From Clostridium bowmanii (GTDB lineage Bacteria > Bacillota > Clostridia > Clostridiales > Clostridiaceae): a stretch of DNA of 64,000 nt. The notes beneath the pieces were generated by a model. The model was not told the origin of the DNA. It saw nothing but the letters and a program-made list of their open reading frames with translations, and did not search any database. A program made the translations under genes and the position numbers. Location of the stretch: assembly GCF_018861315.1 (NCBI RefSeq), contig NZ_JAHLDL010000009.1, positions 62,001-126,000 of the forward strand, written 5' to 3'. Of this stretch, positions 57,099 to 64,000 are shown piece after piece; the first letter of the stretch is position 1; the number at the start of each line of letters is the position of its first letter.

Positions 57099-57657
57099 AA
57101 TTATCAACATCCTTTAAAGTACAACTTATACTAAAAGTTAAATTTTTATTATCTACTGATGAAGAATTTATATTAGCGATATTAACATCTTTCACCACAT
57201 CTAAATTTCTTAAAGCTCGTTCAAATACGGCTATTGTTTCTCTATCTTTTCCTTCAGCTTGAAGTTGTACTCCACTGGCATCCAAAGCTATAATTTTAAA
57301 ATACACCCCTTCAGGAACGCAAGTATTTATTTTATTTACTAATTTACTACCTAAAAAATTACTATTAATTATTCCATCACTAATATTTGTAACTATACCA
57401 TAGTACTGATTCATTATAGCTAATTTTTTTTCTTCATTTTCTATCTCTTTCAGCTTAGCAATATTATCTTTTGTATTTAAATTTTGCTGTATATCAGCTA
57501 TTTCTGAATTTAGCTTATTTATATTAAAATAATTAAATGCATAAGTAAATACAACGAATAATACTAAAGCTGTAGATAAAATAACAGCATAAAAATATTC
57601 TTTTTTAAAATCTTTTTTACCTCCCTTATAAGGAGCAAAAAAGTTAAAATCCTTCAT
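57085..57657 (-). CDS. pilN: PilN-like pilus assembly protein
   Basis: Protein of about 190 residues with a short cytoplasmic start, one helix (YAVILSTALVLFVVFTYAF), a coiled coil and a small ferredoxin-like domain (GVYFKIIALDASGVQLQAEG). PilN links PilM to PilO in the alignment complex. The ATG at 57657 has AGGTGAA upstream; it overlaps the stop region of pilM closely. Confidence 0.85.
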   Translation of the reverse strand: MKDFNFFAPYKGGKKDFKKEYFYAVILSTALVLFVVFTYAFNYFNINKLNSEIADIQQNLNTKDNIAKLKEIENEEKKLAIMNQYYGIVTNISDGIINSNFLGSKLVNKINTCVPEGVYFKIIALDASGVQLQAEGKDRETIAVFERALRNLDVVKDVNIANINSSSVDNKNLTFSISCTLKDVDNYEGN

Positions 57658-57666
57658 AAGTTTCAC

Positions 57667-58752
57667 CTACCTCAATCTTATTATCGCTCCTATAGCATTT
57701 AAATACATGCTTAATTCAGCATCTATAATAGATGAATCTACTTTAGATGTATTTAGCTTAGAACAGTTTACATTACTTAAACTTTGTATTTTAGTAACCG
57801 GTAAGTTCAATATTTCTTTTATAAATGTTTCTATACCCTTAATATTTGAACTTCCTCCATAAATATATATCTTGTCTACTTTATTTCCTTGATCCTTATT
57901 TTTATAATAGTTAATCATTCTTTCTATTTCTTCAGTCCAATTTCTTACTTGTGCTTTTGCAATATCGTTTACGGTTGAACTTTGCCTATCACTTGAAGCT
58001 TCACTTTCTAAATTACATTGTTCAAGCTTTTGATCCTCAGCTTCCTCTTCCGATATGGATAATTGCTTAGCAATATCTATATCTATATTAGAGCCACCAT
58101 AATTAATAATTCTAGTAAACTGTACATTCCCATCTGAAATAATATTAACATTTATAAAATCATATCCTAAATCTATAACCCCAACAGTATCTTCTAAACT
58201 GTAATTTTCATCATTAACTTTTATATTTTCAATAAATAACTTATTAATACTATTTGAACTAATATCTAATGCCACTGCATTACCCTTTAATTCCTTTACT
58301 AAATTATAATATCCCTCTGCCATAATTTTAGGATATACTACTACTGTAACTTTAGCTTGTTTTATACCGTCCTCTTCAAACTCTTCTAATATTTTATATT
58401 GCATTATATAATCATCAAACATTATTGGTAAATATCTTTCCATCTGAAACTTAATTATAGAGTTCATATCTTCCTTTTTAGCAACTGGAATATCAATGTC
58501 TCTAGTTATAACTGTTGTGCTTTTTGTGGTGATTATAATACTTTTACTTCTTATATTTTCCTTTTGCAACACATCTGAAATTTCATTTTTAAATTTAGTT
58601 ATATCTATAATATTCCCATCATGATAACATCCTACTGGAGTAGTCATTGTGATGGTTTTTTCTATGATTACATTTTTTTTACTCTGAGTTCCTAGAACTA
58701 TTTTTGTGTCTTTTGAACCTATGTCTATGGATAGGACTTTTGAGTTGAACAT
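57667..58752 (-). CDS. pilM: PilM actin-like pilus assembly ATPase-fold protein
   Basis: Protein of 361 residues of the FtsA/PilM fold, with VLSIDIGSKDTKIVL (phosphate 1), GVIDLGYDFINVNII (phosphate 2) and IYIYGGSSNIKGIETF (adenosine loop). It is cytoplasmic and recruits PilN. First gene of the second half of the pilus locus; GAGGTGA precedes the ATG. Confidence 0.92.
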   Translation of the reverse strand: MFNSKVLSIDIGSKDTKIVLGTQSKKNVIIEKTITMTTPVGCYHDGNIIDITKFKNEISDVLQKENIRSKSIIITTKSTTVITRDIDIPVAKKEDMNSIIKFQMERYLPIMFDDYIMQYKILEEFEEDGIKQAKVTVVVYPKIMAEGYYNLVKELKGNAVALDISSNSINKLFIENIKVNDENYSLEDTVGVIDLGYDFINVNIISDGNVQFTRIINYGGSNIDIDIAKQLSISEEEAEDQKLEQCNLESEASSDRQSSTVNDIAKAQVRNWTEEIERMINYYKNKDQGNKVDKIYIYGGSSNIKGIETFIKEILNLPVTKIQSLSNVNCSKLNTSKVDSSIIDAELSMYLNAIGAIIRLR

Positions 58753-58800
58753 TGGTGGTCACCTCTTTTTTAGTTTGTTTAGTTAAAATATTTAATATAT

Positions 58801-58849
58801 ACTTCCAGTTTTTGTTACATGCCATGAGGTGGTAACAAGAACTGGAAGT
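58801..58849. repeat. Long inverted repeat in the pilA-pilM gap
   Basis: Arms of 18 bp (58801-58818 and 58832-58849) differ at one base, with a 13-nt loop. A T-rich tail follows only on the plus strand, although all nearby genes are on the minus strand. Confidence 0.85.
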
Positions 58850-58919
58850 TTTTATTTTCTCATGTTTTTACTATAGGCATAATTCGTGGTACACATTAAT
58901 ATTTTCATTCACAGTTTGT

Positions 58920-59140
58920 TCATGACCCCCGGGGGGGCATTGCGAAGGGATTGATTTTGCTTTGTTTGTTGATTAGTATGAATAAATGGTAAATATTTGC
59001 TCTTCCCCCGAGGTGCTAGGAGGTGACTGGAAGTCAGCTCCTTGCTAATGACCCCCGAGGGTCATTATCGGAGGGACTGAGCTTGCTAGCCACTTAATTT
59101 CCATATACTGGGTGGCTGGCACGATCCCTTTCCATTAATC
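58920..59140. repeat. GC-rich structured element with three degenerate copies
   Basis: Copies start at 58922 (ATGACCCCCG), near 59004 (TTCCCCCGAGG) and at 59048 (ATGACCCCCGAGGG). Each is followed by AGGGA or GGAGG, then CTGA-like, then TTGCT. The last copy contains TAATGACCC and GGGTCATTA, a palindrome around CCGA. GC content is far above the surroundings. No reading frame runs through it. The whole 404-bp gap between pilA and pilM holds only this and the inverted repeat. Confidence 0.7.
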
Positions 59141-59156
59141 CCCTGTCACCTGAATT

Positions 59157-59588
59157 TTAAGGAGCAATAGTTGCTGGTTTATTAACTAGTCTAGTTGCCG
59201 TATACTCTATTGAGTTTAATGTTTCTTTAAGAACAAAGGCGCCATTCTTATCGTAACCTAAAGTTTTTACTCCATTTTTCACATCAATATTTATAGCAGC
59301 CAATTTCACTACGGGATCTGATGCCAGTGTACTAAGGTCTACTGCTGTCACTGGTGTTAATTCTCCTGAAGCTGATTCAGTTAATAATGATTCAATAGCC
59401 GTTGTAATTTGTGCTGCGTCTGTAACAACTTGAGTTCTTCTCGCTTTATCTTGAAAACCTGTTAATCTAGGAATTGCAACAGCTGCTAAAATACCGATAA
59501 TCGCAATAACAACAATCAGTTCAATTAGAGTAAACCCTTTCCTCTTCTTTTTCTTAACTAAATCCATTTTTATTAAATTCATTTCCAT
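59157..59588 (-). CDS. pilA: Major type IV pilin
   Basis: Prepilin of 143 residues with a basic leader KKKKRKG, then FTLIELIVVIAIIGILAAV, the classic type IV pilin helix with Glu 5. The head is short, Ala/Thr-rich and has no Cys. It is directly followed by the structured pilA-pilM gap, and preceded by a hairpin-rich gap after pilC. SD AAGGGGG lies before the ATG. Confidence 0.95.
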   Translation of the reverse strand: MEMNLIKMDLVKKKKRKGFTLIELIVVIAIIGILAAVAIPRLTGFQDKARRTQVVTDAAQITTAIESLLTESASGELTPVTAVDLSTLASDPVVKLAAINIDVKNGVKTLGYDKNGAFVLKETLNSIEYTATRLVNKPATIAP

Positions 59589-59638
59589 TAATAATTCCCC
59601 CTTATAAATTAATATTTTAAATATATAATAATGATTTA

Positions 59639-59693
59639 ACTACAAAATCTCCATATTACAATATCTGTAATTTCCATGCACATATTTTGTAGT
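59639..59693 (-). ncRNA. Hairpin in the pilC-pilA intergenic RNA
   Basis: Outer arms ACTACAAAAT and ATTTTGTAGT enclose an inner ATTACA/TGTAAT stem, 100 nt before pilA. It may stabilise the pilA mRNA after processing, which is inference. Confidence 0.5.
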
Positions 59694-59714
59694 TTTATCA
59701 TATTAATCAAACAA

Positions 59715-60923
59715 TTACTGGACTGTCTTTCCCATGTCAAATATTGGAAGCATCATTGCAATAACTATAAATCCAATTACAACCCCCATTACTATTATCA
59801 TAAGTGGCTCTATCATTGCAGTCAGTTTTTTCAGTGACGCCTCTAATTCTTCATCATAAAAATTTGCTGTCTTGTCTAATATATCGTCTAGTGAACCTGA
59901 TTCTTCACCTATTTTTATCATAGAGTGTAGCATTATTGGAAATATTGTTGTTTCTCCTATGGCTTCACCTAAAGATACACCTTTTAGTACTTTTTCTTTG
60001 ATTGCTTCTAAGGCTTTTTCTGCTACTTTATTTCCAACTACTTTTTGCACTACTTCTAAGGCTTGTACCAAAGCTACCCCACTAGCAAGTACAGTAGATA
60101 GTGTTCTAGTAAATCTAGATACTATTACTTTTTCTGTAGTATCTTTAATTATTGGTAATTTTAATTTTAATCCATCTAGTGTTAATCTACCTGCTGGAAT
60201 TTTAGCATAGGTTTTTGCACCATAAACTGCTCCACCTATAACGGCAATTAGAATATACCACTTAGTTTGTATAAACTTACTTAACCCCATAACTATCCTG
60301 GTTGGTGCTGGTAATGCTACTCCTGAGCCTTCAAACATCCCTGCAAAGGTAGGCATTATAAAGGTTAAAAGGAAAATTACTACTACCACTGATAAGCCCG
60401 CTAGTACCATTGGATAAGCCATGGCACTCTTAAGTTGGTTGTTTATTTTGTTTTCTTTTTCAAAATGGGTTGCCATTCTGCCCATTATTACATCTAAATT
60501 ACCACTGACCTCACCAGTATTAATCATATTTATCAGTAAATCTGGAAACACATCGTTATGCTTTGCAAGCGCCTCTGAAAGAGATATTCCCTTCTGCACA
60601 TCATCATATGCTTCATCTAAGCATTTCTTTAATTTTTTATTCTCAGTTTGTTTTCTTAAAACATCTAATGCATTAGAAATATTAGCGCCTGCGTTTATCA
60701 TGGTGTGAAACTGTCTACAGAAAATGTATAAGTCCTTTGTTTTAACTTTTGCAAAGGATTCAAATAAATCCTGCTGTTCACGTTCTAATACTTCTTTTAT
60801 TTCTATAGGATAGTAGTTATTATCCTCTATCATGGCTAACACTTCGTTTTGACTATTAGCTTTAAATGTTCCATCTATTTTCTCACCTTGATGGTTCATA
60901 ACTCTATACTTAAAAGTAAGCAC
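59715..60923 (-). CDS. pilC: PilC inner-membrane platform protein
   Basis: GspF-family protein of 402 residues with two repeated cytoplasmic helical domains (FCRQFHTMINAGANISNALDVL and RFTRTLSTVLASGVALVQAL) and three membrane helices. It is the platform on which PilB acts. Start is GTG at 60921-60923 with GGGGGTGA at good spacing. Confidence 0.95.
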   Translation of the reverse strand: MLTFKYRVMNHQGEKIDGTFKANSQNEVLAMIEDNNYYPIEIKEVLEREQQDLFESFAKVKTKDLYIFCRQFHTMINAGANISNALDVLRKQTENKKLKKCLDEAYDDVQKGISLSEALAKHNDVFPDLLINMINTGEVSGNLDVIMGRMATHFEKENKINNQLKSAMAYPMVLAGLSVVVVIFLLTFIMPTFAGMFEGSGVALPAPTRIVMGLSKFIQTKWYILIAVIGGAVYGAKTYAKIPAGRLTLDGLKLKLPIIKDTTEKVIVSRFTRTLSTVLASGVALVQALEVVQKVVGNKVAEKALEAIKEKVLKGVSLGEAIGETTIFPIMLHSMIKIGEESGSLDDILDKTANFYDEELEASLKKLTAMIEPLMIIVMGVVIGFIVIAMMLPIFDMGKTVQ

Positions 60924-60948
60924 TTTATCACCCCCTTTTTCAAAAACT

Positions 60949-62637
60949 TTATTCTTTCAAAAATGCTATCTTAACCAGTTCTTCTATGGTTGTCATTCCT
61001 TTTAAAACTAAATCAATACAAGATGCTTTTAGTGTTTTCATTCCATTTTCAACACTTATATCTCTTATTTCATCTACACTAGCATTACGCATTATATATT
61101 CTCTATGTTTACGAGTTACTTCCATTATTTCATATACACCTATTCTTCCTGCATATCCACTTTTGTTACAGTGCCCACAACCCTTACCCTTGTGAATCAA
61201 TAACTCTTCATTTGAGTGAATTCCTAAAATTTCTTTTTCAAAATCAGTTGCTACGTAAATTTCACTGCACATGGGACATATCTTTTTCACAAGTCTTTGC
61301 GATATAATTCCCGCTATGGCGCTAGCTACTAGATAAGGTTGTATATCCATATCTATAAGTCTTACTATTGCAGAAGGTGCATCGTTAGTGTGTATTGTAC
61401 TTAGCACTATATGTCCTGTTATAGATGCTCTGGTAGCAATTTCTGCCGTTTCATTGTCCCTTATCTCACCTATCATAACAACATCAGGGTCTTGTCTTAA
61501 AATTGATCTGAGGCCTGATGCAAAAGTTAGTCCTGCTTTTGCATTTACGTTTACTTGATTTATTCCATCTACTACGTACTCTACAGGGTCTTCTACTGTT
61601 ATAATATTCTTGCTATTGTCATTAAGTTCACTTAATAATGTATATAGTGTAGTGGATTTTCCACTACCTGTAGGTCCTGTAACCAAAATTATCCCATATG
61701 GGATTTTAAGTATTCTTTCTACTTTTTCTAAGTCATCTTCGTTCATGCCTAATTTTTCTTTACCTACCAAGAAATTTTCTCTATCTAATACCCGGATTAC
61801 AACTTTTTCACCGTGAATTGTTGGCAGCGTTGATACCCGCAGATCTATCTTCTTATCATCTACAATTGTTAAAATTCTACCATCCTGAGGAATTCTCTTC
61901 TCTGCAATATTCAATTCTGCAAGTATTTTTATACGAGTTATAAAAGCATTAAAAATATCTTTGTTGTACTTAGATATTTCCTTTAAGGTACCGTCTATTC
62001 TGTATCTTATTTTTATGTGATTTTCAAAAGGTTCTATATGAATATCACTAGCTTTCAGCTTTATTGCATCGCTTATTATGGAATCAACAAGTCTTACAGC
62101 TGGCGCACTTTTTATATCGTCTAATTGCGCTTTGTTTTCTTCCTTACCTTCATTTGTACCTTGAGCTTTTGATAAATCCTCAGCAGCTCTCTTAGCATTT
62201 TGGCTAGCATAGTATTTATCAATTGTATCTTTAATATCTTTTGTTGCTGCAATGTATATTTTAACGTCAAAACCTGAAGATATCTTAACATCGTCTATTG
62301 CAAATATATTTAGTGGATCAGACATTGCAATCTTTAGTTTATTATCTTCCATACCAAAAGCAACTAGATTATACTTTTTTGAAATACTTACCGGTATTAA
62401 TTGTGCAACCTTTTGCTCAATATGTTCCATATCTAGGTATACTCTATTTATGCATAATTGTTGTTCTAGGACTCCTAAAATATCTTCTTCACTTAAAATA
62501 CCATCCTCAATAAGAATTTCTCCTAGCCTTTTCCCAGATCCTTGCTGTTTTATTAGCACTTTCTTAAGTTGTTCTGGAGCTATCTTTCTAGATTCCACTA
62601 ATAAATCTCCTAATCTCTTTTTCACCATAATCTTCAT
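60949..62637 (-). CDS. pilB: PilB pilus extension ATPase
   Basis: Protein of 562 residues: N-terminal MshEN domain (KRLGDLLVESRKI; MshEN domains can bind cyclic-di-GMP), then a GspE ATPase with Walker A VTGPTGSGKSTT, Walker B DPDVVMIGEIRD, His box and the zinc motif CPMC and CGHC. It drives pilus polymerisation. No retraction ATPase pilT or prepilin peptidase pilD is in the window. The N-terminal link to c-di-GMP ties it to the EAL-GGDEF protein in principle. Confidence 0.95.
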   Translation of the reverse strand: MKIMVKKRLGDLLVESRKIAPEQLKKVLIKQQGSGKRLGEILIEDGILSEEDILGVLEQQLCINRVYLDMEHIEQKVAQLIPVSISKKYNLVAFGMEDNKLKIAMSDPLNIFAIDDVKISSGFDVKIYIAATKDIKDTIDKYYASQNAKRAAEDLSKAQGTNEGKEENKAQLDDIKSAPAVRLVDSIISDAIKLKASDIHIEPFENHIKIRYRIDGTLKEISKYNKDIFNAFITRIKILAELNIAEKRIPQDGRILTIVDDKKIDLRVSTLPTIHGEKVVIRVLDRENFLVGKEKLGMNEDDLEKVERILKIPYGIILVTGPTGSGKSTTLYTLLSELNDNSKNIITVEDPVEYVVDGINQVNVNAKAGLTFASGLRSILRQDPDVVMIGEIRDNETAEIATRASITGHIVLSTIHTNDAPSAIVRLIDMDIQPYLVASAIAGIISQRLVKKICPMCSEIYVATDFEKEILGIHSNEELLIHKGKGCGHCNKSGYAGRIGVYEIMEVTRKHREYIMRNASVDEIRDISVENGMKTLKASCIDLVLKGMTTIEELVKIAFLKE

Positions 62638-62945
62638 TAGTTATGCCCCTTTATTTCTAATACTATATATTATTTCCATTTAATGTTTTTGAATCATTTC
62701 TATATAATAACTTTATATATAATATTTTACCTTTTTCGCCATATTTAATTAATATTATTGTAATACGATTAACAAATTATTACAACATTTTTCTTAAAAT
62801 AAACCGCTTATTTTTATATATTTTTACTTATTATGGATATTCTATTTATTTTTTAATTTCACTAATTTTCCAATTAACTTTCCATTTTTTCAATGCATTT
62901 TTTATATTAAAAGTTCATCTCCCTTAACTTTCTTTCTAATATTCT
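62638..62945. other. Promoter region of pilB; no gene seen
   Basis: About 308 bp of very AT-rich DNA between pilB and the polymerase gene. It should hold the promoter of the pilus locus, but I see no clear regulator site, Pho box or riboswitch in it. Confidence 0.6.
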
Positions 62946-64000
62946 CTATAACATCGCACTCATAAGTGGATAATCTTCTTCCCCTATCCCACCGCACATA
63001 GCACTTAAACCTGAATGAAGAAAACAAGACCTACCAATAGCTTTATCACCATACTTTAGCCTAATTTCATCCACTGCCTTATTAAGCTTACTATCTTTAT
63101 CGTAATTAAATGAATCAACTAAAGAGCTCTGATAAAAATAATTACCACAAAAATCAGTAATATGAACCCCTAGATGCCTTATTGAATTTCCCTTCCACAC
63201 ATTATCAAATAGATAACAAGCCACTTCATATATTTTACGAGTAGAGTCAGTAGCTACTGATAATTTCACTTGACGTGAATAAGAGATCATATCACTTCCT
63301 CTTATACTTACTGAAGCAACATTGCAGCAGTTCTGGGAATCTCTTAACCTCATAGATACTGTTTCACATAAGGATAACAACACTTTATGAGCTGTATCAC
63401 TGTCCTCCACATCAAAAGCTATAGTAGTAGAGTTTCCAATACCTTTCATTTCAATATAGTTACTTTTTCTGACCTCTGAAAAATCTATACCATTGGCATA
63501 ATTCCAAATTACCTGGCCATGACTTTTAAATTTATTCTTTAATATTTTCAAATCATAATTTGCTAATTCTCCAATAGTATTTATATTTAGATTGTGCAAT
63601 TTTGGTGCTGTAGCTCTGCCTACCATAAACAAATCTTCCACAGGTAGTGGCCACATTTTTTTCTTTATTTCACTCGGAAATAAAGTGTGTATTCTATCTG
63701 GCTTTTTAAAATCTGAAGCCACTTTTGCTAAGAGTTTATTATTTGATATTCCTATATTCACTGTAAACCCAAGTTCCTGCTTTATTCTATTTTTTATAGT
63801 TTCAGCTAAATACATATAGTCTGGATATAAATGCTCCATATTAGAAAAGTCTAGAAAACTCTCATCTATGCTAAACCTTTGAATTTGTGGAGTATATTCC
63901 TGAAATATTAAGTTCATGGCTGAACTACACTTCATATAAAGCCAGTACCTAGGGGGTACTATTACTATCCCTGGGCATTTCGCTCTAGCATTATATAGTG
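62946..64000 (-). CDS. Y-family DNA polymerase (DinB/UvrX-like), N-terminus cut by window edge
   Basis: About 351 C-terminal residues are visible; the reading frame stays open past the ATG at 63935 up to the edge (NARAKCPGIVIVPPRYW), so that ATG is not the start. The catalytic SIDESFLDF motif, the helix-hairpin-helix (VGRATAPKLHNLNINTIGELA) and a little-finger domain are present. It performs translesion synthesis. The ending HSGLSAMCGGIGEEDYP resembles UvrX/UmuC-type proteins of Firmicutes. Confidence 0.92.
   Translation of the reverse strand, partial: LYNARAKCPGIVIVPPRYWLYMKCSSAMNLIFQEYTPQIQRFSIDESFLDFSNMEHLYPDYMYLAETIKNRIKQELGFTVNIGISNNKLLAKVASDFKKPDRIHTLFPSEIKKKMWPLPVEDLFMVGRATAPKLHNLNINTIGELANYDLKILKNKFKSHGQVIWNYANGIDFSEVRKSNYIEMKGIGNSTTIAFDVEDSDTAHKVLLSLCETVSMRLRDSQNCCNVASVSIRGSDMISYSRQVKLSVATDSTRKIYEVACYLFDNVWKGNSIRHLGVHITDFCGNYFYQSSLVDSFNYDKDSKLNKAVDEIRLKYGDKAIGRSCFLHSGLSAMCGGIGEEDYPLMSAML

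Noticed and set aside
58920-59140. Possible c-di-GMP riboswitch in the pilA-pilM gap
   Set aside because: The conserved GEMM-I core segments are absent on both strands, and the type II pattern could not be matched.
63592-63819. Plus-strand reading frame opposite the polymerase gene
   Set aside because: Antisense shadow of a conserved Y-family polymerase domain.
63935-63935. ATG as start of the Y-family polymerase
   Set aside because: Conserved family sequence continues in frame to the window edge.
1-64000. CRISPR array, prophage or transposon
   Set aside because: No regularly spaced direct repeats, integrase, transposase or terminal repeats were found; the beta-helix gene alone is not enough to call phage.

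Overview
The window is low-GC, AT-rich DNA with strong Shine-Dalgarno sites, a T-box upstream of an aminoacyl-tRNA synthetase, a type IV pilus locus of the clostridial layout and many chemotaxis and c-di-GMP genes. This points to a motile, anaerobic Clostridium-type Firmicute; I do not name a species. No rRNA, tRNA, complete IS element, prophage or CRISPR array was seen.

Layout. 1-7 kb: argS with its T-box leader, a YyaL-type thioredoxin-fold protein, a small zinc-ribbon protein and a multi-PAS histidine kinase. 7-15.7 kb: a patchwork of a decayed DUF3231 gene, a soluble chemoreceptor-like protein fused to a family 5 peptide-binding domain, a beta-helix protein, a broken GxGYxYP gene, a PTP-like phytase and a cell-wall amidase. 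15.8-21.1 kb: a five-gene operon with a MacAB-like efflux system and its two-component system. 21.7-24 kb: a paralogue of the first PAS kinase. 24-26.3 kb: unrecognised genes. 26.4-45 kb: a phosphate-acquisition region with PstS, an EAL-CBS-GGDEF protein, 2-aminoethylphosphonate (AEP) uptake and cleavage, a DeoR regulator, a zinc-PLC-like protein and a Cache chemoreceptor, plus a MobA-like protein, a second chemoreceptor and a multicopper oxidase. 45-48.3 kb: aspartase and a dicarboxylate symporter. 48.5-62.6 kb: a type IV pilus locus on the minus strand (pilB, pilC, pilA, then pilM, pilN, pilO-like and three pilin-like genes) ending in a large Ig-repeat surface protein. The right edge holds a partial Y-family DNA polymerase.

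Main result. Eight promoters between 26.4 and 44.9 kb share one architecture: direct repeats of a TTAACA-like hexamer at an 11-bp period, ending 4-5 nt before a -10 hexamer. This is the known design of PhoP-activated promoters of the phosphate-starvation response. They precede pstS, the AEP operon, the PLC-like gene, a c-di-GMP protein, a chemoreceptor, a 143-aa unknown protein, a 67-aa protein and a 27-codon gene. The region therefore looks like a local Pho regulon that joins phosphorus scavenging to chemotaxis and c-di-GMP signalling. The c-di-GMP gene and the chemoreceptor gene carry near-identical promoters and first codons, so one probably arose by capturing the other's control region.

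Other notable items are the soluble chemoreceptor/peptide-binding fusion, a GC-rich structured repeat element between pilA and pilM, and several gene remnants (DUF3231, GxGYxYP, PbfA and four short reading frames) that show active gene loss.
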